NCBI GenBank assembly: GCA_021907015.1
Contig: CP091064.1
Coordinates: forward strand, 2,108,001 to 2,172,000
Length of the DNA: 64,000 nucleotides
DNA from: Pectobacterium sp. PL152
Lineage (GTDB): Bacteria; Pseudomonadota; Gammaproteobacteria; Enterobacterales; Enterobacteriaceae
Direction of reading: 5' to 3'
Shown here: positions 38,088 through 46,678 of the stretch, piece after piece
Position numbering within the stretch: position 1 is the stretch's first letter
Layout of the letters: the number at the start of each line of letters is the position of its first letter
Position numbers and translations under genes: made by a program
The notes under the pieces: model-generated
Told to the model about the DNA's origin: nothing
The model's input: the letters and a program-made list of their open reading frames with translations, nothing else
The model's database searches: none

Positions 38088-39140
38088 ATGCTGAGAAAAC
38101 TACTCTCGTTGACGACCGCCACAGCGCTGACTTTAGGGGGGCTTCTGCTGCCCGTCGCACACGCTAATGCCGCTGATACAGGAAATGGCGAAACGCTCAA
38201 AAAAATCAAAGCACGCGGTGAACTGGTGTGCGGCGTGCACCCAGCACGCCACGGCTTTTCCGCGATTGATAGCAAAGGACAGTGGACCGGGCTGGACGTC
38301 GATTATTGCCGCGCATTAGCGGCCGCTGTGTTTGGCGATGCGAATAAAGTACGCTTTGCCGCCCTTTCTACCGCCCAGCGCTTCCCCGCGATTCAGTCTG
38401 GTGAAGTGGACGTGCTGTCACGCAATATCACCGCTGATTTGTCTCGCGATACGTCGCTGGGGCTGAACTTCGCGCCGCCGACCTTCTATACCGGTACGGG
38501 CTTCATGGTGCGCACCAGCGCCAATGTGAAGAAGGTGGAAGATCTCGACGGCGCGACCGTCTGCATCACTCCGGGCAGCAGCACCGAACGTAACGTCGCG
38601 CAGATTTTTGCCTCACGCAACCTGCATTACACCCCGGTGGTTATCGAGAACAATAAAGAGTATGTCGCGGCCTACCTGTCTGGACGCTGCGACGTCATTG
38701 CCCGCGATAAAGTCGCCCTGCCCGGCGTGCGCACCTTTGATGCGGAAAAGCCGTCCGACCATGTGATTCTGCCGGGGATTTACTCAAAAGAGCCGCTGGC
38801 GATGGCGGTTCGTCAGGGTGACGACCAGTGGTACGACATTGTGAAATGGGTGGTTTACGCCACGTTCAACGCGGAAGAGATGGAAATCGGTCAGCAGAAC
38901 GTGGATAGCAAGCTTAAGTCGACAGACCCGGATATACAGGCGCTGCTTGGGGTCACTGGCGATTACGGTCAGAAACTGGGATTGAGTAACCAGTGGGCTT
39001 ACAACGTGATTAAGCAGGTCGGGAATTACGGCGATATTTATAACCGCCACTTCGGGCCAGATACCCCGGCCCCGCTGGAGCGCGACCTGAATAATCTCTG
39101 GACGAAAGGCGGTTTGCTCTACGGTCTGCCCATTCGTTAA
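38088..39140 (+). CDS. aapJ: General amino-acid ABC transporter, periplasmic binding protein (AapJ-like)
   Basis: Periplasmic solute-binding protein of the AapJ/BztA type, 350 aa. Signal peptide at about 1-28 (hydrophobic LTLGGLLLPVAHANA). The mature part begins with LKKIKARGELVCGVHPARHGFS, then GLDVDYCRALAAAVFGD and RFPAIQSGEVDVLSRN, all typical of AapJ. The matching permeases and ATPase follow immediately, making a full aapJQMP set. The family transports a wide range of L-amino acids including acidic ones. The name aapJ is by family resemblance. Confidence 0.88.
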   Translation: MLRKLLSLTTATALTLGGLLLPVAHANAADTGNGETLKKIKARGELVCGVHPARHGFSAIDSKGQWTGLDVDYCRALAAAVFGDANKVRFAALSTAQRFPAIQSGEVDVLSRNITADLSRDTSLGLNFAPPTFYTGTGFMVRTSANVKKVEDLDGATVCITPGSSTERNVAQIFASRNLHYTPVVIENNKEYVAAYLSGRCDVIARDKVALPGVRTFDAEKPSDHVILPGIYSKEPLAMAVRQGDDQWYDIVKWVVYATFNAEEMEIGQQNVDSKLKSTDPDIQALLGVTGDYGQKLGLSNQWAYNVIKQVGNYGDIYNRHFGPDTPAPLERDLNNLWTKGGLLYGLPIR

Positions 39141-39154
39141 TTCACCCAATCATC

Positions 39155-39188
39155 GGCGTCACCCCCCGAGAATATCCGGGCTGACGCC
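39155..39188 (+). repeat. Hairpin between binding protein and permease genes
   Basis: GGCGTCA (39155-39161) pairs with TGACGCC (39182-39188), with inner CCCG/CGGG. No T tract follows. It is of the kind that stabilises upstream binding-protein mRNA in ABC operons. Confidence 0.5.
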
Positions 39189-39266
39189 ATACCACCGTAT
39201 TCACGCACAGATCCCCTCGGATAGCGCGCTGCAATCGGTAATGATCAGAAGAAAAGACCGCCGGTA

Positions 39267-40490
39267 ATGAAATCACCACACCCAACGCTGCCGTCAGCCT
39301 CTGCACCGTCGTGGCTGGGAACGCCATCTTATGCGCGCCGTCTGTTGAATGCGTTTGACAGCAAGTCGCTGCGCGCCTGGATTTATCAGTGCCTGCTCGG
39401 CCTCCTGATTGTCGCTTTCAGCTACTGGCTCTATGCCAACGTGGTCGAAAACCTGCGCTCGCAAAATATCGCAACAGGATTTGGCTTTCTTGACCACACC
39501 GCGCAGTTTGAGATCGGTGAAAAGCTCATCGCCTTTACCCCACGCGACAGTTACCTGCGCGCACTGGGCGTCGGGTTACTGAATACCCTGTACATCACGC
39601 TGTGCGGCATCGTGCTCGCCACGCTGCTGGGCTTCTCCGTCGGCATCGCCCGCGTCTCTCGTAACTGGTTGCTGGCGCGGCTCTCCGGAGGATACATCGA
39701 GATGATGCGCAATATTCCGGTGATCTTGCAGGTGATTTTCTGGTCAGTGGTGATCCGCAACTTGCCCTCACCGCGGGATGCTATCGAACTGGGTAATCTG
39801 GGATTCCTGACCAATCGCGGGCTGTCTTTTGCCGTTCCCGCCGCACACCAGAGCTGGCTGTGGACGGGAATCGCCCTGCTCGCCGCCGTACTGATTAGCC
39901 TGATCCTGAACCGCGTAGCGCGCTATGTTCGGGAAAGTCGCGGGCGCTCTCTGCCGACAGGTCGTTTGACGCTGGCAGCCCTTATCGGGCTACCGCTACT
40001 GGTCTGGTGGCTTTCCGGCGCACCGGCAGAGCTCGATCGCCCGATCTTGCGCGGCTTTAACTTTCGCGGCGGCTTTACCGTCAGCCCTGAATTTACAGCG
40101 CTGCTGCTCGGCATTGCGCTCTATTCCTCCGCGTTTATCGCAGAAATCGTGCGGGCGGGGATTCAGTCTATCCCCAAAGGCCAGTTGGAAGCGGCACGCG
40201 CGCTGTCTTTTTCGCCGTGGCACATGATGCGCCACATCATTATCCCACAGGCCATGCGCGTCATCGTTCCACCGCTGACCAGCCAGTATGTCAGCCTGTC
40301 AAAAAACAGCTCGATCGCGGTCGTGGTCGGTTACCCGGAACTGGCAAACATCAGCAATACGCTAATGAACCAGACCGGCCAGGCGCTCGAAGTGATAGCC
40401 ATCATGATGGTGGTTTACCTGACGGTCAGCATCGTGACATCGCTGCTGATGAACCTGTTTAACCGCGTCGTCGCTATCAAAGAGCGCTGA
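39267..40490 (+). CDS. aapQ: General amino-acid ABC transporter permease (AapQ-like)
   Basis: Inner-membrane permease of the AapQ/BztB type, 407 aa. Long family-specific N-terminal region before the transport domain includes NIATGFGFLDHTAQFEIGE. The C-terminal half carries the EAA loop (QLEAARALSFSPWHMMRHIIIPQAM) contacting the ATPase, and YVSLSKNSSIAVVVGYPEL. It is larger than ordinary polar-amino-acid permeases, as expected for the Aap family. It ends 10 bases before its partner AapM. Start ATG at 39267; the 126-base gap before it holds a hairpin. Confidence 0.87.
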   Translation: MKSPHPTLPSASAPSWLGTPSYARRLLNAFDSKSLRAWIYQCLLGLLIVAFSYWLYANVVENLRSQNIATGFGFLDHTAQFEIGEKLIAFTPRDSYLRALGVGLLNTLYITLCGIVLATLLGFSVGIARVSRNWLLARLSGGYIEMMRNIPVILQVIFWSVVIRNLPSPRDAIELGNLGFLTNRGLSFAVPAAHQSWLWTGIALLAAVLISLILNRVARYVRESRGRSLPTGRLTLAALIGLPLLVWWLSGAPAELDRPILRGFNFRGGFTVSPEFTALLLGIALYSSAFIAEIVRAGIQSIPKGQLEAARALSFSPWHMMRHIIIPQAMRVIVPPLTSQYVSLSKNSSIAVVVGYPELANISNTLMNQTGQALEVIAIMMVVYLTVSIVTSLLMNLFNRVVAIKER

Positions 40491-40500
40491 GGAGCACCGT

Positions 40501-41610
40501 ATGTTATTTCCGGCCCTGTCACTCTCCGCCGTTCCCAGCCAACTGCGTACGCCGCTGCTGTGGCTGCGCCGCCATCTATTCAGCAGCGTGCCGCAAACGG
40601 TGCTTACACTGTTACTGGCAGTGCTAATGTGGAACGTCGGCAATAAACTGCTGCACTGGGGCATTCTCGATGCCGTGTGGTACACCGCTGACCCGGACAT
40701 TTGTCGTGCCGCCGCAGGTGCGTGCTGGGCGGTGATCGTGGAAAAACATCGCCCTATTCTGTTTGGTCTTTATCCTTACGATGAACACTGGCGGCTGGTG
40801 CTGGCGATGGGAATCTGGTTTTTGGCACTTGGCCTGTCGCTGATGCCGCGCTTCTGGCACTCGCGTATCCTCTTACCGCTGTGGCTCGTCGCGGTAGTCA
40901 GCATCGCCATCCTGATGTCCGGCGGCGTGTTTGGCTTATCTTACGTGCCTTCCAGTGAATGGGGCGGACTGCCGCTGACGATTCTGCTGTTTAGCGGCAC
41001 CGTCGTCATCGGTATGCCGGTTTCAGTTCTGCTGGCGCTGGGGCGTCGCTCACCGCTGCCTTTTCTACGCGGTCTGTCGGTTATTTTTATCGAAGGTTTG
41101 CGCGGCGTACCGCTCATCACGATCCTGTTCGTCGCCGTTAACGTATTCCCGCTGTTCCTGCCCGCCGGTATGGAAATCAACAAGCTGCTGCGCATCATCA
41201 TTGGTATCGCGCTGTTTTTCGCCTGCTATCAGGCTGAGGTGATTCGCGGCGGTTTGCAGTCCGTACCACGCGGGCAATACGAAGCGGCGATGGCGCTCAA
41301 TCTCGGTTATTGGCACACGACGACCAAAATCGTCCTGCCGCAGGCGCTGCGTATCTGCCTGCCTGCCATGACCAACCATGTTATCGCCGCTATGAAGAAC
41401 ACCTCGTTCGTCATCATTATCGGGCTGTTCGATATCCTCACCGCCACCAGTTCAGTGATGCAAGACCCGCTATGGCGGCGCTATTACATTGAAACCTATA
41501 TTTTCATCTCGGCTATCTATCTGCTATTTGGCTTCTTGCTCTCACGCTACGCGCTGTGGGTAGAAAAGCGCATCGATGCCAGCCGTAACCCAGAAACGTA
41601 TCACGGTTAA
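40501..41610 (+). CDS. aapM: General amino-acid ABC transporter permease (AapM-like)
   Basis: Second permease of the Aap system, 369 aa. Family features: TVLTLLLAVLMWNVGNKLLHW near residue 40, the insert GVFGLSYVPSSEWGGLPLTI near 145, and the EAA loop QYEAAMALNLGYWHTTTKIV near residue 260. The end reads ALWVEKRIDASR, with the usual VEKR. GAGGAG precedes the ATG. It pairs with AapQ to form the membrane channel. Confidence 0.87.
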   Translation: MLFPALSLSAVPSQLRTPLLWLRRHLFSSVPQTVLTLLLAVLMWNVGNKLLHWGILDAVWYTADPDICRAAAGACWAVIVEKHRPILFGLYPYDEHWRLVLAMGIWFLALGLSLMPRFWHSRILLPLWLVAVVSIAILMSGGVFGLSYVPSSEWGGLPLTILLFSGTVVIGMPVSVLLALGRRSPLPFLRGLSVIFIEGLRGVPLITILFVAVNVFPLFLPAGMEINKLLRIIIGIALFFACYQAEVIRGGLQSVPRGQYEAAMALNLGYWHTTTKIVLPQALRICLPAMTNHVIAAMKNTSFVIIIGLFDILTATSSVMQDPLWRRYYIETYIFISAIYLLFGFLLSRYALWVEKRIDASRNPETYHG

Positions 41611-41652
41611 GCGATAGCCGTTGATGAAAACACCGACAGGAGCCTGGTTATC

Positions 41653-42468
41653 ATGAACTTAGCCGCAGACACTGTAGTTACAAAGACTGTAGTTACAGAG
41701 ACGTCAATGACAAACCATGTAATGGCAGACAGCAACGTCATCATTGAGATCGACGCCGTCAGCAAATGGTACGGCGCGTTTCAGGCACTGAATAACGTGA
41801 CGCTGAACGTGCAGAAAGGCGAGCGTGTGGTGATTTGCGGCCCTTCCGGCTCCGGCAAATCCACGCTCATCCGCTGTATTAACCGACTGGAAGAGCACCA
41901 CGATGGGCACATCCGCGTAAATGGCATTGAGGTCAATGACAACATCAAGAACATCAACCGCGTACGCTCCGGCATCGGTATGCTGTTCCAGCAGTTCAAC
42001 TTGTTTCCCCACCTGAGCGTGCTGGATAACCTGACGATTGGCCCGACGCTGGTCAAGCAGCGTAAGAAGCAGGAGGCCATCGATTTAGCGATGCACTATC
42101 TGGAAAAGGTACATATCGCCAATCAGGCGCATAAGTTCCCGCTACAGCTCTCTGGCGGCCAGCAGCAGCGTGTGGCCATTGCCCGGGCGCTGTGCATGCA
42201 GCCGGAAATCATGCTGTTTGACGAGCCCACTTCGGCATTGGATCCAGAGATGATTAAAGAGGTGCTGGATGTGATGCTCGATTTGGCAGAATCCGGTATG
42301 ACGATGATCGTCGTTACCCATGAGATGGGCTTTGCCAAAACGGTGGCAGACAAGGTAATTCTGATGGCTGACGGCAGCATCGTTGAATCCGCTCCACCGC
42401 AAGACTTCTTCAACACGCCTTCACATCCGAGAACGCGCCAGTTCCTGGATCAGATTTTAAGTCATTAA
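41653..42468 (+). CDS. aapP: General amino-acid ABC transporter ATP-binding protein (AapP-like)
   Basis: ATPase of the Aap system, 271 aa. Walker [10 protein letters not shown] near residue 64, Q-loop FQQFNLF near 115, signature LSGGQQQR near 166 and Walker [13 protein letters not shown] near 185. The conserved N-terminus begins at [12 protein letters not shown]; the first 25 residues are extra and contain [10 protein letters not shown] from a 15-base tandem duplication at 41671-41700. A later start at the second or third Met (residues 19 or 24) would remove it. Last gene of the rightward unit; it converges with the M20 gene. Confidence 0.9.
   Translation: MNLAADTVVTKTVVTETSMTNHVMADSNVIIEIDAVSKWYGAFQALNNVTLNVQKGERVVICGPSGSGKSTLIRCINRLEEHHDGHIRVNGIEVNDNIKNINRVRSGIGMLFQQFNLFPHLSVLDNLTIGPTLVKQRKKQEAIDLAMHYLEKVHIANQAHKFPLQLSGGQQQRVAIARALCMQPEIMLFDEPTSALDPEMIKEVLDVMLDLAESGMTMIVVTHEMGFAKTVADKVILMADGSIVESAPPQDFFNTPSHPRTRQFLDQILSH
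41671..41700. repeat. 15-base tandem repeat inside the aapP 5' end
   Basis: ACTGTAGTTACAAAG then ACTGTAGTTACAGAG, one mismatch, in frame, encoding [10 protein letters not shown] in the non-conserved N-terminal tail. Confidence 0.8.
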
Positions 42469-42480
42469 TAGACAGAAAAT

Positions 42481-42506
42481 ATCCGCGCCGGAAAACCGAC
42501 GCGGAT
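42481..42506. terminator. Hairpin between convergent aapP and the M20 gene
   Basis: ATCCGCG (42481-42487) pairs with CGCGGAT (42500-42506) in the 56-base gap between the two stop codons. Read leftward it is followed by ATTTTCTG. Confidence 0.6.
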
Positions 42507-42524
42507 AACATGCTTTAACAGGGC

Positions 42525-43681
42525 TTAGCGAGAGGAAAGCTGTTCCAGACTCTGCTTCGCCATCTGATACAGATAGTGCGCAGTCGGGAACAGGGCGCGA
42601 TCGTCAACGCGGAATTTCGGGTGGTGCAGCGCATACGGTCCGCCGGAGCCGACCATCATGAACGTACCCGGCAGTTTCTGCTGATAGAATGCGAAATCTT
42701 CACCAATCGGGCTGGCTTCCACGCGGCGTGCTTCAAACCCTTCGTCACTTGCCACATTCAGCGCAAACTCAACCCACTCTGGCGTGTTGATCACCGATGG
42801 TGGCCCTGCGTGCCACAGGAACTCAATTTCTGCGCCAAAGGTGCTGGCGATACCTGAAACGATCTGACGGAAACGCTGTTCAATCAAATCACGCGCGTCC
42901 TGGTTGAACGTTCTGACCGTACCTTCAACGTAGGCGGTATCCGGGATAACGTTCCAGGTGCTGCCGCTATGAACCTGAGTAATCGACACTACCGCGTTGT
43001 TGTCAGACGACACCGTGCGGCTGATGATGGTCTGTACAGCAGAAATCAACTGGCCCAGAATGATAATCGGATCGTTGCCTTCATGCGGTTTCGCCGCATG
43101 GCAGCCTTTCGCCGCAATCTTGATCTCAAAACGGTCAACGCCCGCCGTCAACGCGCCGTCTTTCCCACCGATGACGCCAACAGGCAGCGTTGGATCGTTG
43201 TGGATACCGAAAATCGCTACCGCATTGTCCAACGCACCAACCGCAATAACTTCTGGCGCGCCCAGCCCGGTTTCTTCAGCCGCCTGGAATAAAATACGCA
43301 CCGTACCTTTCAGCTCCGGCTCGATTTTTTTCAGCAGAATCGCCGCGCCCAGCGCAGCGGAAGAGTGAAAATCATGACCACAGGCGTGCATCACCCCTTT
43401 ATTGAGCGACGTAAATTCTACGCCAGACTCTTCTTCAATCGGCAGGGCGTCGATGTCCGAACGCACCACGACCAACGGGCCATCCTGAAGGCCACCCACT
43501 TCGGCAACCAGACCGGTTTTCAGCGGCAGATCGAGGACGCGAATCCCCTCTTTTCCAATACCGCACGAATCTTCTTCGTGGTCTCGAACTCCTGATTCGA
43601 CAGCTCAGGGTTACGGTGTAAATCGTGGCGAAACGCCTGAATAAACTGAGCCAGAGGCTCGTGCTGAGGTGCTGTTCTCAT
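42525..43681 (-). pseudogene. M20-family amidohydrolase / N-acyl-amino-acid deacetylase, frameshifted
   Basis: M20D peptidase-family metal hydrolase, 385 codons when repaired. The first 45 or so codons from ATG 43681 (MRTAPQHEPLAQFIQAFRHD) end with VLEK; one missing base in the TTTT run at 43551-43554 (AAAA on the coding strand) then shifts the frame. The rest (GIRVLDLPLKTGLVAEVGG onward) is open to 42525. Metal ligands are seen in VVVRSDIDALP, HACGHDFHS and QAAEETGLGA. Family members remove N-acyl groups from amino acids; B. subtilis YxeP deacetylates N-acetylcysteine in the yxe pathway. It is the last gene of the leftward cluster, matching that role. Confidence 0.85.
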
Positions 43682-43758
43682 TAATACTTGCTCCACATTA
43701 TCGTGCCCTGTCTGGCAGGGCCGCCTTGTTCAGGCGTGCAGGTGTGTCTACGTGTGCG

Positions 43759-44520
43759 TTAAATATCGTACTCAAGCGGCTCAGGCAGCTTGGTCAACTG
43801 ACGCAGGAAACGCTGGGTTTGCGGGTTGTCCGAGAAGCTAATCACCTGCTCCGCCGGGCCTTCTTCAACAATGTGACCGTCCGCCATGAAGATCACGCGG
43901 TCAGCCACTTCTTTCGCAAACTGCATTTCGTGGGTCACGATCACCATCGTGGTGTCGTTTTTCGCCAGCTTCTGAATCACCTGAAGCACTTCGTGTACCC
44001 TTTCCGGGTCCAACGCCGAGGTCGGCTCATCGAACAAAATTGCCTTCGGATCGACCGCCAGCGCACGTGCAATACTCACGCGCTGCTGCTGCCCGCCGGA
44101 TAGCGTCACCGGATACTGTGCCGCCTGCGGCAGCAGACCAACCTGCTCCAGCAGCGCCAGACCGATTTCATCCGCCTGCTTCTTCGGCATTTTTTTCACG
44201 ACAATCAGCGCTTCCGTCACGTTCTCCAGCGCCGTCTTATTCTTAAACAGGTTGTAACTCTGGAACACCATCGCCGTCTGGCGGCGCAGCGCATAGGCTT
44301 CTTTAGAGGAATAACGACGCGTATCCAGCGTTTGGTCGCCAATTTCAATCGTGCCCGACTCAGGCGTTTCCAGCAGGTTTAGACAGCGCAGCAGCGTGGA
44401 TTTACCCGAACCAGATGGGCCGATAATCGCCACGACTTCGCCCTTCGCGATATTCAGACTAATGTTGTCCAACACCACCTGATCGCCAAAGCGTTTAGAA
44501 AGATTCTTTACACTGATCAT
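43759..44520 (-). CDS. Amino-acid ABC transporter ATP-binding protein (YxeO/TcyN-like)
   Basis: ATPase for polar or sulfur amino-acid import, 253 aa. Walker [10 protein letters not shown] near residue 34, Q-loop FQSYNLF near 87, signature LSGGQQQR near 140 and Walker [13 protein letters not shown] near 159. It is closest by eye to TcyN/YecC and YxeO-type ATPases. It ends a three-gene import set (binding protein, permease, ATPase) and starts 9 bases after the permease stop. The 77-base gap to the M20 gene has no clear terminator. Confidence 0.9.
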   Translation of the reverse strand: MISVKNLSKRFGDQVVLDNISLNIAKGEVVAIIGPSGSGKSTLLRCLNLLETPESGTIEIGDQTLDTRRYSSKEAYALRRQTAMVFQSYNLFKNKTALENVTEALIVVKKMPKKQADEIGLALLEQVGLLPQAAQYPVTLSGGQQQRVSIARALAVDPKAILFDEPTSALDPERVHEVLQVIQKLAKNDTTMVIVTHEMQFAKEVADRVIFMADGHIVEEGPAEQVISFSDNPQTQRFLRQLTKLPEPLEYDI

Positions 44521-44529
44521 GTCAGCCCC

Positions 44530-45213
44530 TTATCGCTGTAGCGAGTGATTCAGTTTCTTCTCCAGCTGTTTTTGCAGCCAGGAATAAACAATGATCACCA
44601 ACCAGTAAATCAGCCCCACAACCAGGAAGGTCTCAAAGAAACGCAGAGATTCGGCGGCAATCATCTTGCCTTCCGCGAACAGTTCGGAGACACCCAGCGC
44701 AAAGGCCACAGAGGTATCTTTAATCAGGGAAATAAAGGTATTTCCCGTCGCAGGCAGCGCATTCAACATGGCCTGAGGCAACACGATGCGGCGATAGACC
44801 TGCGCTTTGCTCATACCAATGGACAGGCCCGCTTCCGTCTGGCCGAAATCCACCGAGGACAGGCCCGCACGGAAGATTTCTGCCATATAGGCGGACGTTT
44901 TCAGGCTAAAGCCGATAATCGCCGCCGTCATGGCATCCAGATTGGATAAGCCGGGGAACAGCTGCGGCAGGCCAAAGTAGATGATAAACAGTTGAACCAA
45001 CGACGGAATGCCGCGGAACAACGAGATATACAGTTCGACGATTTTTACTACCACGACGATCTTGCTTTCACGGACTAACGCCAGGATAAGGCCGAGAACC
45101 ATAGCAAAAAACATCGAAACCACGGCAAGGAATAGCGTGGTCGGCAAATACATTAATACCTGGGGAAAGACCTTTAACAGGTAGGCAAGATCGATATTCA
45201 TGAGTAATACCAT
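44530..45213 (-). CDS. Amino-acid ABC transporter permease (YxeN/TcyL-like)
   Basis: HisMQ-type inner-membrane permease, about 227 aa with five membrane helices. EAA loop QTEAGLSIGMSKAQVYRRIVLPQAM near residue 130-155; LFRGIPSLVQLFIIYFGLP is the family motif near 70. Starts at GTG 45225, ATG 45213 and ATG 45201 are in frame; 45213 has GGAAG at good spacing and was chosen. It is the only permease of this set, so it likely works as a homodimer. Confidence 0.88.
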   Translation of the reverse strand: MVLLMNIDLAYLLKVFPQVLMYLPTTLFLAVVSMFFAMVLGLILALVRESKIVVVVKIVELYISLFRGIPSLVQLFIIYFGLPQLFPGLSNLDAMTAAIIGFSLKTSAYMAEIFRAGLSSVDFGQTEAGLSIGMSKAQVYRRIVLPQAMLNALPATGNTFISLIKDTSVAFALGVSELFAEGKMIAAESLRFFETFLVVGLIYWLVIIVYSWLQKQLEKKLNHSLQR

Positions 45214-45267
45214 TAATGCTTCCACCGGCCATATTGCGCCGGTGGAACAGGGTTATGACTAGGCTAT

Positions 45268-45300
45268 ATAACGAATCATCTGGCGGCATAACGAATCATC
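45268..45300. repeat. 13-base direct repeat between binding protein and permease genes
   Basis: ATAACGAATCATC at 45268-45280 and again at 45288-45300, seven bases apart, in the gap between the binding-protein and permease genes. Function unknown. Confidence 0.7.
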
Positions 45301-45338
45301 ACGCGATATGACGACGCCGCCGAGATGACAACGCGAGG

Positions 45339-46130
45339 TTATTTAGCCGGTGATACCGTGATATCTTCGCCAAAATATTTTTCGGAGATCGCTTTCAGGC
45401 GTCCATCTTCACGCATTTTTGTTAATTCGGCGTCGAACTGCTTACGCAGCGCGTCGCCTTTTTCGTCCTTATGGAACGGGAAGCTCACTTCTTCAATCAC
45501 CAGCGGCTCACCAACCAGCTTGAACGGCAGATTACGCTTATTAATTTCCGCCAGCAGGATCGGACGTGAATTCACATAGCCTTCAACACGCTTAGACAAC
45601 GCGTCGTTCATCGCACCATCGCGCGTTTCATAGGTACGAATATTTACGCTGCCGTCGGCAAACGCTTTTTTCAGGTTGTTGACGTGGTTGGAACCCAGAA
45701 CCCCGGCAACGGTCTTCCCTTTCAGGTCGGCCAGCGTATTAATGTCCGCGTTGTCTTTGTGCGTCACAATCTGGCTGCCGTAGAAGCTGTACGGCTGGGC
45801 AAAATTGTATTTTTCCTGACGCGCAGGAGTAATTGCGACCACGTTTGCCACAGTATCCAGTTTTTTCGCTTCCAGTTGCCCCATCAGGCCGCTGAAATCG
45901 GCAGTGACCCATTCGACTTTGTAGTTCAGATCTTTCGCAATGGCTTCCGTCACTTCAACGTCAAACCCAACCAGCTTGTTATCTTGCTTGAAGCCGCTTG
46001 GATAACTTTGGCCAGTTGAACCCACTTTCAGGACTTTTTCCTGCTCGGCGCTGCTTTTCCCAGAATCACAGCCGGCTACAAGAAAGGCGGTCGTCAGCGC
46101 CAGAACAGACAACGTTACTTTTTTCATCAT
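45339..46130 (-). CDS. Amino-acid ABC transporter binding lipoprotein (YxeM/TcyJ-like)
   Basis: Solute-binding protein of family 3, 263 aa. Signal peptide with a lipobox (LVAGC, Cys21), unusual for enterobacterial amino-acid binding proteins, which are mostly soluble, but common in Gram-positive relatives such as YxeM. Core features: GFDVEVTEAIAKDLNYKVEWV and ANVVAITPARQEKYNFAQPY. The ATG overlaps the acetyltransferase stop (ATGATGA). It would feed the permease and ATPase downstream. Possible ligands: cystine-like or succinated sulfur amino acids; not proven. Confidence 0.88.
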   Translation of the reverse strand: MMKKVTLSVLALTTAFLVAGCDSGKSSAEQEKVLKVGSTGQSYPSGFKQDNKLVGFDVEVTEAIAKDLNYKVEWVTADFSGLMGQLEAKKLDTVANVVAITPARQEKYNFAQPYSFYGSQIVTHKDNADINTLADLKGKTVAGVLGSNHVNNLKKAFADGSVNIRTYETRDGAMNDALSKRVEGYVNSRPILLAEINKRNLPFKLVGEPLVIEEVSFPFHKDEKGDALRKQFDAELTKMREDGRLKAISEKYFGEDITVSPAK

Positions 46131-46669
46131 TTTACTGCCTCTCTTTTTGAGTTTTTATCTTTCCACTGGTCATACAATTGGTTATCAAGGATTTTTTCCA
46201 TCCAGATTGTCAGGTGTCCTTTTCCCAGATTCGTCTGCCCGACTTCCTTGAAACCATAATTTCTGTACATCTCAATCAGCCACGGGTGGTTTTGCGCAGT
46301 GCCAAGCGACACCGCAGGCGCTTTGAGCTGGTTAATCAGAATTTCTTCTTCCAGCCAGCCCATCATTTGCTTACCCAGCCCCTGCTTTTTATAGCCAGGG
46401 TGTGTTGCAAACCAGCCCAAATGGGGCAAACCGAACGGGCCAGGCTCCGGCCCCCACGGATAGCGGATGGTGAATGACGACACCATCTCCCCCTCTTTTT
46501 CCATTACATAAACGCCGTGTGAGGCAATATGCGTGCGCACCATGTCGATGTCCGCATGGGCGGCGGAAAAATTGATGCCCAACTGGCGAATCGGCTCAAA
46601 CGCCGCCAGCGCCAGCGCCAGAAAAGTCTCATCATCCGCAAGCGTAGCCTGACGAAATACGATACTCAT
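46127..46669 (-). CDS. GNAT-family N-acetyltransferase (YxeL-like position)
   Basis: GNAT acetyltransferase, 180 aa. The acetyl-CoA-binding motif A is seen at HLGWFATHPGYKKQGLGKQM near residues 83-102 (Q-x-x-G-L/G-K), and the C-terminal AQNHPWLIEMYRNYGF matches motif B. In B. subtilis, YxeL acetylates S-(2-succino)cysteine as the first step of its breakdown; the neighbours here match that setting, but substrate is inferred. Starts 9 bases after the lyase stop and overlaps the binding-protein gene, so it is clearly in the same operon. Confidence 0.85.
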   Translation of the reverse strand: MSIVFRQATLADDETFLALALAAFEPIRQLGINFSAAHADIDMVRTHIASHGVYVMEKEGEMVSSFTIRYPWGPEPGPFGLPHLGWFATHPGYKKQGLGKQMMGWLEEEILINQLKAPAVSLGTAQNHPWLIEMYRNYGFKEVGQTNLGKGHLTIWMEKILDNQLYDQWKDKNSKREAVK

Positions 46670-46678
46670 GATGTCACC

